Made by a program: the position numbers and the translations under genes. The notes below the pieces were generated by a model that was not told the origin of the DNA, did not search any database, and saw only the letters and a program-made list of their open reading frames with translations. A stretch of 64,000 nucleotides of DNA, taken from positions 62,001-126,000 of the forward strand of contig QCJR01000002.1 in assembly GCA_003215895.1 (NCBI GenBank), given 5' to 3'. This document shows, in pieces, positions 1 to 9,063 of the stretch; the first letter of the stretch is position 1; each line of letters starts with the position of its first letter. This DNA is from Prochlorococcus sp. AG-409-D14. GTDB lineage: Bacteria; Cyanobacteriota; Cyanobacteriia; PCC-6307; Cyanobiaceae.

Positions 1-25
1 TCAACTACTCAACATTTAATTAGCC

Positions 26-628
26 ATGCCTATAGGTACCCCAAGCGTTCCATACCGTCTTCCAGGAAGTCAATTCGAAAGATGGGTTGATATATATACA
101 AGACTTGGTGCGGAGAGAATTCTTTTTCTCGGCCAAGAAGTAAACGACGGCATTGCAAATAGCTTAGTAGCTCAAATGCTTTATCTTGATTCTGAAGACA
201 GTAGTAAGCCGATCTATTTGTATATAAATAGTCCAGGAGGCTCTGTAACCGCGGGTTTAGCCATCTATGACACGATGAAATACGTAAAAAGTGATTTGGT
301 AACCATTTGTGTTGGGCTAGCGGCCTCAATGGGTGCTTTTTTACTGTCTGCAGGAACAAAAGGGAAAAGGCTTGCACTACCCCACAGCAGGATCATGATT
401 CACCAACCACTTGGAGGTACCGCTCAAAGACAAGCAAGTGACATAGAGATTGAAGCTCGAGAAATTCTAAGGATAAAAGAAATGCTAAATAAATCCATGG
501 CAGAAATGACAGGTCAAACATATGAAAAGATAGAAAAAGATACTGATCGTGATTACTTTTTAAGCGCGGAAGAAGCAAAAAATTATGGTCTAATTGACCG
601 AGTGATAACCCATCCAAGTGAAAGCTAA
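26..628 (+). CDS. clpP: ATP-dependent Clp protease proteolytic subunit ClpP
   Basis: This is a serine peptidase subunit that forms the barrel-shaped Clp core and degrades proteins unfolded by Clp ATPases in the cytosol. The protein is 200 residues, the usual ClpP length. The complete catalytic triad is visible: Ser101 in the GLAASMGAF motif, His126 in MIHQPLGG and Asp176 in the [11 protein letters not shown] segment. It is therefore an active ClpP and not the inactive ClpR paralog. Cyanobacteria carry several clpP copies; which one this is cannot be decided here, although a copy next to clpR (often called clpP3) is possible because the upstream gene is outside the window. The ATG at 26 matches the family N-terminus. 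ilvC follows 128 bases downstream on the same strand. Confidence 0.95.
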   Translation: MPIGTPSVPYRLPGSQFERWVDIYTRLGAERILFLGQEVNDGIANSLVAQMLYLDSEDSSKPIYLYINSPGGSVTAGLAIYDTMKYVKSDLVTICVGLAASMGAFLLSAGTKGKRLALPHSRIMIHQPLGGTAQRQASDIEIEAREILRIKEMLNKSMAEMTGQTYEKIEKDTDRDYFLSAEEAKNYGLIDRVITHPSES

Positions 629-732
629 GGAAAAAGTTTCTTGTTTTTTTTAATTAAATTGTCTTGATAGTCAAAAAAATATATCAATGAAAGTGGTTTC
701 GATAGCACTCTATTTCGTAAGCTCAGCCTTAA

Positions 733-1752
<1,020 letters not shown>

Positions 1753-1757
1753 ATATC

Positions 1758-2762
1758 ATTAACATAATTTTATTTGCCGTTATTCTTGACCTTTTAATCG
1801 GCGATCCAAAAAGCTTGCCTCACCCAGTACAAATCATGGGTTTAGTTATTAGCTTTTTGAAAGGATTAGCCGAGAAAATTGCGATAGAAAATAAATCCAA
1901 ATTATATATTGCAGGTCTAATAATTACAATTATTGTTATATCATTAAGTGGTATTTCGGGATGGATTATTGAAAGATTATTTTTATTTTTTACGATAAAA
2001 GATCCTATTTTAAGCACATTATTTTTTGCTTTCATTTTAAGTAGTTCCCTTGCGTCAAGAAGTCTAAATAAAAGTATATTAGAAATTTTAACTTTAATAA
2101 GCAAAGAAAATCATAGAGATAATCTAAGTAATCTAAGACAAAAATTAAGTCTTATAGTTGGTAGAGATGTTGAGAATTTAGATACGAATGAAATTCTTAG
2201 AGCATCTGCTGAGACGGCAAGTGAAAATTCTGTTGATGGTATTTTTGCTCCATTATTTTGGATCTTTTTAGGAACTATTTTCTGGGAATTCAATCAATCC
2301 ATGCCAGGGCCATTAGCAATGGCATGGGTTTTCAAAGCATCTAGCACTATTGATTCCATGCTTGGATACAAAGAGGGAAAATTAAAGTGGCTTGGATTTG
2401 CTGGTGCAAAGCTGGATGATCTAATGGTATGGATTCCTTCAAGAATTGTATTAATTACTCTTCCATTTTGCTGTATAACAAATCAATCAATTTATAAAAT
2501 AATTAGAAATTCCTGGAAAGATGGAATTGTTGATTCTTCACCAAACTCAGGCATTTCTGAAGCAATATATGCTTATTGTGCTGAAATAAGAATGGGAGGC
2601 GTCAACTATTACAAAGGAGTAAAAAAGATAAAACCTATGATTGCTCAATCTTACCCATTAGCAAGTATAAATTCTGTCAAAAAGATATTGAATCTAAGTC
2701 TAAGACTTCAAATTGCTTGGCTTATAAGTTTTTCGATGATAATCAAATTAATTAATTTATAA
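1758..2762 (+). CDS. cobD: Adenosylcobinamide-phosphate synthase (CbiB/CobD), apparent non-AUG start
   Basis: This is an integral membrane protein of the cobalamin pathway that attaches the aminopropanol arm to adenosylcobyric acid. Several hydrophobic helices are visible, along with the family segments ASENSVDGIFAPLFW, AWVFKASSTIDSMLGY and GISEAIYAYCAEIRMGGVNYYKG. The conserved N-terminus (DLLIGDP followed by LPHPVQIMG) is in frame, but the first ATG/GTG/TTG is the TTG at 1815, which falls inside that conserved block. A TAA closes the frame at 1740-1742. Between it and 1815 only ATT, ATC and ATA codons could initiate, for example ATT at 1758 or ATA at 1764. The start given here is therefore a best guess. 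The gene begins 5 bases after the ilvC stop and ends 2 bases before a convergent glycan gene. Confidence 0.88.
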   Translation: MNIILFAVILDLLIGDPKSLPHPVQIMGLVISFLKGLAEKIAIENKSKLYIAGLIITIIVISLSGISGWIIERLFLFFTIKDPILSTLFFAFILSSSLASRSLNKSILEILTLISKENHRDNLSNLRQKLSLIVGRDVENLDTNEILRASAETASENSVDGIFAPLFWIFLGTIFWEFNQSMPGPLAMAWVFKASSTIDSMLGYKEGKLKWLGFAGAKLDDLMVWIPSRIVLITLPFCCITNQSIYKIIRNSWKDGIVDSSPNSGISEAIYAYCAEIRMGGVNYYKGVKKIKPMIAQSYPLASINSVKKILNLSLRLQIAWLISFSMIIKLINL

Positions 2763-2764
2763 CC

Positions 2765-3517
2765 TCAATAAGCCCCTCTATCCATTGGAAAGATTAATAC
2801 GCCTAATGTAAGAATAACAATTTCCAAATCAAGTATAAAATTTCTATTTCTTGCATAAGCCAGATCTAATTCAACCCTTTTTTTATAACTAAGATTGTTT
2901 CTACCACTAACTTGCCATAGCCCTGTTAGCCCTGGCCTAACAGAAATAACTTCTTCCATAAATAGACCGTATTTATTTATTTCATTACTAACAATGGGTC
3001 TTGGACCAACAACACTCATTTCTCCTTTTAAAATATTAAAAAATTGGGGTAATTCATCTAGGCTAGATCGTCGAAGAAATCTACCTAATTTTGTTATTCT
3101 AGGATCTTTACGTAATTTAAAATCTTTTTCAAATTCCTTTCTCATAAGAGGATATTTCTCTAATAAATTTGGTAGTAACTCATCAGCATTTTTATACATA
3201 GTACGAAACTTAATGCATCCAAACTCTCTATAGTTTCTTCCTATTCTTTTTTGAATATAAAAAATAGATCCTGGAGAACTTAACTTTACTAAAATTCCAA
3301 TCAAGATAAATATTGGTGAACCCAGAGTTAAAACTAGTAAAGAAAAAATAACATCACCTACCCTTTTTAATGTCCTTCCATAACGACTTTGATTCCTTAT
3401 TATTTCTACAGCTAGCAAAGAAGAAGGTTCTTTTGAAATGACTTCAAAAGGAATTCTCGGAGAGCCTTTACGAAACTCAGACCATCGTAATAAAGATTTT
3501 CTTGGATTAGTTTGCAC
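2765..3517 (-). CDS. Bacterial sugar transferase (polyprenyl-phosphate hexose-1-phosphate transferase family)
   Basis: This protein belongs to the WcaJ/RfbP/PglC-like family, which transfers a sugar phosphate to a polyprenyl-phosphate carrier as the first step of surface polysaccharide synthesis at the inner membrane. At 250 residues it has the short form: a variable N-terminus, one hydrophobic segment near residues 50-75 (VGDVIFSLLVLTLGSPIF), then the catalytic domain. Family motifs visible are KFRTMYKNAD, LRRSSLDELPQFFNILKGEMS, VGPRP and RPGLTGLWQVSGRN. The start is GTG. A glycosyltransferase gene lies directly upstream on the same strand, so both probably act in one glycan pathway. The sugar substrate cannot be told from sequence. 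Confidence 0.92.
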   Translation of the reverse strand: MQTNPRKSLLRWSEFRKGSPRIPFEVISKEPSSLLAVEIIRNQSRYGRTLKRVGDVIFSLLVLTLGSPIFILIGILVKLSSPGSIFYIQKRIGRNYREFGCIKFRTMYKNADELLPNLLEKYPLMRKEFEKDFKLRKDPRITKLGRFLRRSSLDELPQFFNILKGEMSVVGPRPIVSNEINKYGLFMEEVISVRPGLTGLWQVSGRNNLSYKKRVELDLAYARNRNFILDLEIVILTLGVLIFPMDRGAY

Positions 3518-3566
3518 AAATTATTGAGTTAGTAATCTCAAGACTTCAAAATCACACCCTACTTAA

Positions 3567-4799
3567 TTAGGAATTTCTTGATGAAGAGCCAAGGTCACTA
3601 GTAGCAATGTCACAAGAATTGATATGCTCCCTCCAAGCTCTATTTATGGTTTTCTCAAATTTATTTTTAAATGAATCTTGAGAAAAAGAATTACTCCAAT
3701 CACGAATTACCTCAGGATTTAAATCTCTCCATAGTCTTTTTTCATTAAAAAATTCAATTGCTTCAACTAAAGACTTCACCGTCTGAGAAGGAAACAAAAG
3801 TCCAGTTGCCCCTTTCCCTGAATTAGAGTTAAAACATTTAACAGTATCTAAAATACCTCCTTTACCAAAAGCGATCACAGGAGCTCCTGAGGCCATTGCC
3901 TCCACTGGAGCTATTCCAAAGTCTTCAATACCTGAATATACAAAGGCTCTACATCTACCCATTAGATTTTCAATCTTCTCTTTGCTTTGAAAACCAAGAA
4001 TTTGAACTGTTGGCCCTGCAAGTTTTTTCAAATACGCCTTTTCAACTCCATCACCAACAACAAATAAAGGTAATTTGAGCCTATTAAAAGCCCTAACAAG
4101 TAAATCAACCCTTTTATTAGGGACTAATCTACAGACACTTAAATAGAAATCTTCTCTAGGGTTATTCCATTCAAAACGATTTACATTTACAGGTGGATGT
4201 AGAACCTCTGCGCGTCTTCTCCAATACTTCCAAATTCTCTTTGCCGTAAAATTTGAATTTGCTAGCAAGAAATCTACTCTTGAGCCACTTAATTGATCCC
4301 ATTGTCTCAAAGTATGCAATTGCCATCTAATTAATGGTCCTAAGCCAATTCTTCTTAAAAAAGATCGTTTTAAATATATATTCATTTGGTCCCAAGCGTA
4401 TCTAACAGGAGTATGCACATAACTAATGTGAAGTTGATCAGGCGAAGTTAAAATACCCTTAGCGACTAGATGGCTACTGCTTATAACCAATGGATATCCT
4501 TCTAAATCAAGCTGCTCAATTGCGAAAGGTAAAAGGGGTAAATATTTTTGAACATGTGAGATTCCGAATGGTAATTTCTGAATAAAGGTAGTATTTACTT
4601 TTCGTTGAAACAACCAGTCATTTTCATAAATATTTTCTTCACTAACTAAAGAAAAAAGTTCGGGCTGTGATGCGATTTCAGTTAACAACTCATCAATCAA
4701 CCGAACAACATTCTCAGCACCACCAGTTGATCTTGGAGTAAACCATTCATGTACTAATGCAATATTGCTTGGAAGATCTAAAGATGAATTTACACTCAA
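3567..4799 (-). CDS. Glycosyltransferase, GT-B fold (family 4 type)
   Basis: This is a cytosolic or membrane-associated glycosyltransferase using a nucleotide sugar, probably for lipopolysaccharide or exopolysaccharide. The N-terminal acceptor domain begins with ALVHEWFTPRSTGGAENVVR. The C-terminal donor domain carries the SVCRLVPNKRVDLLVRAF segment, the VVGDG loop and the family-4 signature GIEDFGIAPVEAMASGAPVIAF with its EX7E-type glutamates. It is 410 residues, within the normal range. The start is TTG. It lies 49 bases upstream of the sugar transferase gene in the same orientation and likely shares its transcript. Donor and acceptor are unknown. Confidence 0.9.
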   Translation of the reverse strand: MSVNSSLDLPSNIALVHEWFTPRSTGGAENVVRLIDELLTEIASQPELFSLVSEENIYENDWLFQRKVNTTFIQKLPFGISHVQKYLPLLPFAIEQLDLEGYPLVISSSHLVAKGILTSPDQLHISYVHTPVRYAWDQMNIYLKRSFLRRIGLGPLIRWQLHTLRQWDQLSGSRVDFLLANSNFTAKRIWKYWRRRAEVLHPPVNVNRFEWNNPREDFYLSVCRLVPNKRVDLLVRAFNRLKLPLFVVGDGVEKAYLKKLAGPTVQILGFQSKEKIENLMGRCRAFVYSGIEDFGIAPVEAMASGAPVIAFGKGGILDTVKCFNSNSGKGATGLLFPSQTVKSLVEAIEFFNEKRLWRDLNPEVIRDWSNSFSQDSFKNKFEKTINRAWREHINSCDIATSDLGSSSRNS

Positions 4800-4933
4800 A
4801 GTTACAACCTTTGAACCTTAAATTATTTTAAGCTTATTACAGCTTAGATATTATGACAACATCAAATCAAATTATCACTAATACAAACTTTAGTTATTTG
4901 TTACTAAGCTAATTATCTTATCAAATAATTTAT

Positions 4934-5386
4934 CTAAAAAGAAATGCCTGTTTTATCTAAAGATGATATTAATGGATCATAAAAGTTGTGAAATAAGCTG
5001 CCACTAAAAGAGAATAAATAAACAAATCCACTGAATAATCCCAGAAAAACAAAGTATCTAACATAGCCATTTCTACGTTTTAATTTAGCTACTGAAAAAA
5101 GCATAATAAATAAGAAAATTAAACCTATTAACTCTGAAAATAATAGTGCTGGCCTATCAATGAATAGTTCAATGTAACCGCCAAAAGGAAGATAATGACC
5201 TACTATATTTTTTTTAAATGAAATAAAGTTGATTATTTCAGAAAAGGTAAGACTTGCAATAATAAAATATGATACTGGCTTTGTAAGCCTGTTCATTGTT
5301 TTATTAAAACTCAACAAAAGCAAAGCAATAAAAACAGATGCAAATATTGGAAGGCCAGGAATTAGCCAAGTAAGGTTTAATAGCAT
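4934..5386 (-). CDS. NdhF-like N-terminal fragment, membrane protein
   Basis: The protein of about 150 residues resembles only the first part of NAD(P)H-quinone oxidoreductase subunit 5 (NdhF). Similar features are the opening LTWLIPGLPIFASVFIALLLLSF, the NKTMNRLTKPV loop, an ELFIDRPALL segment and NGYVRYFVFLGLFSG. In full NdhF proteins (over 600 residues) these parts lead into a WELVG motif and the proton-channel helices. Here the reading frame ends just before that point. The track-length start is a TTG at 5395; the ATG at 5386 matches NdhF better. It may be a stand-alone derived protein or a remnant of a duplicated ndhF. The NdhF resemblance rests on family memory and has not been searched. 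Confidence 0.6.
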   Translation of the reverse strand: MLLNLTWLIPGLPIFASVFIALLLLSFNKTMNRLTKPVSYFIIASLTFSEIINFISFKKNIVGHYLPFGGYIELFIDRPALLFSELIGLIFLFIMLFSVAKLKRRNGYVRYFVFLGLFSGFVYLFSFSGSLFHNFYDPLISSLDKTGISF

Positions 5387-5677
5387 AGTTATCAACCATA
5401 CTTAATTTTATTCAAGACTGCAAGTTCTGTTATTTGCTCCTGAGAACCAAGAATGCATAAGCAAGCTGAATCTAAAACAATAGCAATCAGATTAGTAGTA
5501 CTCATTTTATAAAAACATATAATATTTATTTAGCAAGGAAATGAGCTAAAAACAAGCTGTCAATTAATAGTCAAACAAAACTTAATAACTAATAAAGCTG
5601 GATCTTTTTCCCTTTTATCTAACTCTTTTCTTTTTAGATATATAAGTCACATGAATTGCTAATATATTTCACTTATA

Positions 5678-5725
5678 TATAAAACTAATTATAAAATATT
5701 ATCATTTTTAATAATTAGTTTTATA
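5678..5725. repeat. 15-bp perfect inverted repeat, AT-rich
   Basis: The arms at 5678-5692 and 5711-5725 are exact reverse complements (15 bases each), separated by an 18-base loop. The repeat lies in the 354-base gap between the minus-strand 37-codon ORF start and the Hli-like gene. It could form a hairpin or bind a dimeric regulator. It lacks a GC-rich stem, so a classic intrinsic terminator is unlikely. The rest of the 5396-5859 spacer is AT-rich and shows only the -10-like box at 5825. Confidence 0.5.
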
Positions 5726-5824
5726 AAGTTAGGTTTAGTACTAAATTATATATGATTCACCCACTTAAAGTACTCTGAACAAACGACTAAATTTCGTAAA
5801 AACAAAACTTTAACAAAAATAGCT

Positions 5825-5830
5825 TATAAT
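5825..5830 (+). promoter_or_regulatory. Candidate -10 box for the Hli-like gene
   Basis: A perfect TATAAT hexamer lies 29 bases before the ATG of the Hli-like gene at 5860. No convincing -35 box is seen at the usual spacing, which is common in cyanobacterial light-stress promoters. The assignment rests on the hexamer and its distance only. Confidence 0.4.
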
Positions 5831-5859
5831 CTAAATATATAATTATTTTTTAAAATCAA

Positions 5860-6153
5860 ATGTCTGAAAATGATTTAGAGGTCAATAATCAATCTATAAA
5901 TTCAGAGCCAGATGATACAAAAAAAATTGAGCCTAAAACTGTTCCAGAGCTTATTGATCAAAGCCAAAGTCTAAATTCATATCCTAAATGGATAAATAAT
6001 AAAGGCGAAGAGGTAAAACAAGTTTTTGGTTTCAATGAGAATGCTGAGCTTGTTAATGCAAGAGTGGCTATGATTGGTTTTTTAATGCTCATACTCACTG
6101 AATTAGCTTTTAATGGCGAGCCAGCAACACTGAAAATTTTTGGAATTAGCTAG
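5860..6153 (+). CDS. High-light-inducible (Hli)-like chlorophyll-binding protein, long form
   Basis: This is a single-helix relative of the light-harvesting complex superfamily. Such proteins bind chlorophyll and carotenoid in the thylakoid membrane and help with photoprotection and chlorophyll recycling. The first 60 or so residues are an acidic, Asn/Ser-rich extension followed by PKWINNKGEEVKQVFGF. The LHC motif is then seen as ENAELVNARVAMIGFLMLILTEL, keeping the Glu, Asn and Arg that bind chlorophyll. At 97 residues it belongs to the long Hli type, unlike the 35-48 residue copies at 51.6-52.0 kb. It is preceded by a TATAAT box and followed at 58 bases by a small membrane-protein gene. Confidence 0.82.
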   Translation: MSENDLEVNNQSINSEPDDTKKIEPKTVPELIDQSQSLNSYPKWINNKGEEVKQVFGFNENAELVNARVAMIGFLMLILTELAFNGEPATLKIFGIS

Positions 6154-6210
6154 TGAACAAAGATTTATATTATATTTATTTCATTAACTTGATTAATCTT
6201 TTCAAAAACT

Positions 6211-6423
6211 ATGAATAAAAAAACATTAGTAGGTATTTCATACGTATCAGCCTGGGTAATTCTTTGGGGAACAGTTGCTTCATTTATTGATTTTTATTTC
6301 CTCCAAAATACATATCTTCCAGGCTCGTTAGGACAATTTTCAACATTTATAATTACAGCTTTAATCTCTTCAATTAGCGCTACATATTTGTTCCCAATAG
6401 TCAATAATAAGTTAATGAGTTAG
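6211..6423 (+). CDS. Small two-helix membrane protein, unknown function
   Basis: This 70-residue protein has two hydrophobic helices (about residues 8-30 and 40-64) and no motif that I recognise. Coding character is supported by amphipathic spacing and its position just after the Hli-like gene in the same direction. That position suggests a shared transcript and a possible thylakoid location, which is inference only. It is convergent with the next minus-strand gene, with 4 bases between the stops. Confidence 0.65.
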   Translation: MNKKTLVGISYVSAWVILWGTVASFIDFYFLQNTYLPGSLGQFSTFIITALISSISATYLFPIVNNKLMS

Positions 6424-6427
6424 CAAG

Positions 6428-6667
6428 TTAGTAACGATAACGTTCAACTACTTGTGAAGGTTTGTCATTAATTCCTTTCTGATAAAGGATCCATTGATTA
6501 GTTTCAAGATCATGATCACAACCCAAACCTTCTAACTCAACAGATTTCAATCTTAATTCATAATGGCATTGCTGGTCAGCTTCAAAAGCTGATTTATAGC
6601 CAGTAAAAAAACATAAATACCCAAGAATTATTGCTACTAAAGATATAAGCGCAATACTTATTTTCAT
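6428..6667 (-). CDS. Small secreted or membrane-anchored protein, unknown function
   Basis: The 79-residue protein starts with a hydrophobic segment (residues 3-22, ISIALISLVAIILGYLCF) and continues with a polar domain holding two cysteines (the QQC and LGC positions). It could be a signal peptide or a single anchor with a periplasmic/lumenal tail. No family is recognised. A 61-residue unknown gene lies just upstream on the same strand. Confidence 0.6.
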   Translation of the reverse strand: MKISIALISLVAIILGYLCFFTGYKSAFEADQQCHYELRLKSVELEGLGCDHDLETNQWILYQKGINDKPSQVVERYRY

Positions 6668-6723
6668 AAAAGCTAATAAATCATTAATAATATATTAGCT
6701 TTTTTCGTTAACAAAAAAAAGAT

Positions 6724-6912
6724 TTATATTTTTTTTTCTTCTATTGTTTCTAAAGGTATTTCACATTCAGTTAAATCTTGATCATTTAAACGATCTAATA
6801 TACGGACCATATCGAGTGCTGACAGCTCCCCATTTGTTCCCCATTTAAGAGTTGTCTTACGCTGTTGAGGAATCTTTTTTGACTTTTGCTCCTGGCTTCT
6901 TTCTTTCACCAT
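6724..6912 (-). CDS. Small basic-to-acidic soluble protein, unknown function
   Basis: The 62-residue protein has a Lys/Gln/Arg-rich N-terminus and an acidic C-terminus with a likely helix around LSALDMVRILDRLNDQDLTE. No membrane segment or known motif is visible. It starts at an ATG and sits 56 bases upstream of the secreted-protein gene on the same strand. The fairly regular composition suggests a real gene, but the short length keeps certainty moderate. Confidence 0.55.
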   Translation of the reverse strand: MVKERSQEQKSKKIPQQRKTTLKWGTNGELSALDMVRILDRLNDQDLTECEIPLETIEEKKI

Positions 6913-7086
6913 TACTATGTAACTGCTACTAATAAAACATTAAAATATAAAGCTTCTATATCAGAACTAAAGAAAAAATTCTTAGTCAAACTTTACTTTT
7001 ATTTTTCTTTAATGGTAATTTTTATCTATTTTTAGCAATCAAACTAAATCGTTGCTGATGATTCAAATTTTAGGTTTCTAGGACAA

Positions 7087-7362
7087 CTATCCTCGACCAA
7101 AATTATACACAAACTCTTGAAATGAAGGATTATAAAAGTAAACAAGTACACTAATTACTAATAAGACATTCAACCCAATTACTATTGAACCTATAATAAC
7201 TCTCTGACGTTTACCTGGAACTTTATATTTCATTCCAGCTGGTAGGTTAACTAATACATCTGGATCATTAGATATTGATTTCTTAAATTTATTGTCTTTA
7301 ACCTTATTGGTCTTAGTAGCCTTATCATTAGTTTTTTTGGAATTAGAAGCTTTGGAGCCCAT
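7087..7362 (-). CDS. Small membrane protein with a basic N-terminal tail, unknown function
   Basis: The 91-residue protein begins with about 35 Lys/Asn/Ser/Thr-rich residues. A short conserved-looking stretch follows (DPDVLVNLPAGMKYKVPGKR), then one transmembrane helix (about residues 57-77), then a short tail ending in FVYNFGRG. The basic tail suggests a cytosolic N-terminus by the positive-inside rule. It has no recognised family. Flanking spacers hold no clear signals. Confidence 0.62.
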   Translation of the reverse strand: MGSKASNSKKTNDKATKTNKVKDNKFKKSISNDPDVLVNLPAGMKYKVPGKRQRVIIGSIVIGLNVLLVISVLVYFYNPSFQEFVYNFGRG

Positions 7363-7508
7363 TTTCTTGTTAGAGGAATTTCTTTATCTTTATAGTTATA
7401 AGCTTACTTAGACAAATCAGATAAAAACCTATTTTGTTCTAGTTTTTCACATTAGTTTGTTTACCAGGTCAGAAATCAATAATCAAGTGATAAATTTATT
7501 GATCAGAT

Positions 7509-7835
7509 TTAACAATATTTCTTGATAGAATCAAAAATTGTTTTAGCTTCTTTTCTTTTGAAATTAGAATTCGAAGCCATTATTAAATTTGCCTCTAAAC
7601 CTAGTAATCTTGTTTGACAAGAAAACTTTTTGTTTATTGCAGCTTTTTTTTGATAATCATTCATTTTAACCAATGATTCATTGCAAGATTTTATGTCTCT
7701 ATAACATCTTTTTAGCAAGATATCAATTTCTTGATAATCTTTAGATTCAAATGCTATCAATGGATTTAAAGAAAGAAATATATATATATAAAGAACATAT
7801 ACGAATTTAATTTTTTCAAACTGATTGCTAATCAA
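7509..7835 (-). CDS. Putative secreted cysteine-containing protein, unknown function
   Basis: The 108-residue protein starts at a TTG and carries a hydrophobic N-terminal segment (FVYVLYIYIFLSLNPLIAFES) compatible with a signal peptide cleaved near residue 30. Four cysteines follow in the mature part (RCYRDIKSCNES, FSCQ and the C-terminal KKYC), which could form disulfides in the periplasm or lumen. No family is recognised. Confidence 0.55.
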   Translation of the reverse strand: MISNQFEKIKFVYVLYIYIFLSLNPLIAFESKDYQEIDILLKRCYRDIKSCNESLVKMNDYQKKAAINKKFSCQTRLLGLEANLIMASNSNFKRKEAKTIFDSIKKYC

Positions 7836-7945
7836 AACATAATCTCCAATAAAATGTGTTTAAAATTATTTGTATATGACTAACAATTTCCAGGTGAAGA
7901 GAAAAAAGAATTATTTTCTTAATCATACAAATTATAGTTTTTCAC

Positions 7946-7975
7946 AAAAAAGGGACTCTTTTCTGAAGAGTCCCT
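7946..7975 (-). terminator. Intrinsic terminator of the HU gene
   Basis: A perfect 10-bp stem (7951-7960 against 7966-7975) with a 5-base loop is followed on the minus strand by a run of T at 7951-7946. It lies 46 bases past the HU stop codon, so it should end the HU transcript. Confidence 0.85.
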
Positions 7976-8020
7976 AACAAAAAAGAAGAAGGCAAGTAAG
8001 CAAAACAGCTTTTTAAAGAC

Positions 8021-8296
8021 TCATCCCTGAACACGGTCCTTAAACAACTTCCCAGCAGTAAAAGCTGGAACTCGCTTAGCAGGTATTGCTATCTTTTCTC
8101 CAGTTTTAGGGTTTAATCCCTGACGAGCGGAACGATCGCGAGGCTCAAAAGAGCCAAAACCTAGAATGGAGACTTTCTTACCCTCCACTACTGAATCAAT
8201 AATTGTATCTATGGCGGCATCAACTACCAGAGAGACGTCTGTTTTAGTTAGCTCTGTACGAGCTGCAACTAGGTTGACTAAATCTGCTTTGTTCAT
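8021..8296 (-). CDS. hup: DNA-binding protein HU
   Basis: This is a nucleoid-associated histone-like protein that bends and compacts DNA as a dimer. The 91 residues match the family length. The N-terminal helices MNKADLVNLVAARTELTK and the signature GFGSFEPRDRSARQGLNPKTG are present, and the DNA-binding arm IAIPAKRVPAF with its conserved proline is intact. The gene is monocistronic, with a strong terminator downstream and a long spacer upstream. Confidence 0.96.
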   Translation of the reverse strand: MNKADLVNLVAARTELTKTDVSLVVDAAIDTIIDSVVEGKKVSILGFGSFEPRDRSARQGLNPKTGEKIAIPAKRVPAFTAGKLFKDRVQG

Positions 8297-9063
8297 TGGA
8301 AAGATTGTATGTAGCAGGGAGTAAGAGGAGGGAAACCAATATGTAATTAGTTTCCAAAAAACTCAATCTTGCTAATCGTATGGAGCAAATCACTTGCCTG
8401 CAACCCAAAGAGCTTGTGGCAGTAAGCTTTATAAAAAATTAAGTTCATTTTTTCTTTATTCAACAATGTCTCAAAGGTTTGAACTAATTAGCTTATAAAA
8501 AGATGTATCTTTTCCATTCTCCCCAAGAAGCTTGTCAGGGCAATGGTTCTGCAAAGATAAATTTTCACAACTATCATCCAGAATAGCTCTGAAGTTTGAA
8601 ATTAATTATTTTTTCTAACAAAAACAAGGCAATTAATTAAATTCTTATGAATTAACAAAGGTCTGCAGAACAGCACATTTATTGGTATTACAAAATAATA
8701 ACAACATAAAAAAAGAGACCAATAAATGACAAATCAGAATTTTTCTAGCCCTTGTACATCTCTTTTAAAGCTGAAATCGCCAATAAAAGCTCTAAAAAAT
8801 TTTTTGACTATTTTTTCCAAACCATCAAAATATTTGATTTTCAATTGGAATTAAATGCATTTCAAATTCAATCAAAACCTAAATCGCAAAAAACAACAAA
8901 GCGCTAGTGTAAAAGTGACTTAGTATTAGTTTGAAAAAGCACCATGTGCTTAACAAAAATTTCTTTTAAAATTGAATTTCGTTTTTCATAACTTGTTAAA
9001 ACAAACTAAGCACCTAACTTGTAGGGAAAGTTACTTGATTATTTTTATAAAGGACAAACACAA
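8297..9063. other. Long spacer between hup and glgX
   Basis: The 767 bases upstream of both hup and glgX, which are divergent, contain no convincing gene. A 42-codon plus-strand ORF at 8726-8854 is open, but its composition does not look coding. The 8400-8450 part is locally richer in G and C and could hold the hup 5-prime leader. Promoters for both genes must lie here, but I cannot place them firmly. Confidence 0.5.

Noticed and set aside
5392..5505. A 37-residue minus-strand ORF just before the NdhF-like fragment
   Set aside because: The peptide has no recognisable motif and no support beyond an open frame close to the downstream gene; it is too weak to list as a gene.
8726..8854. A 42-residue plus-strand ORF in the hup-glgX spacer
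   Set aside because: Its Lys/Phe/Ile/Ser composition matches the background AT-rich sequence, and nothing else supports it.
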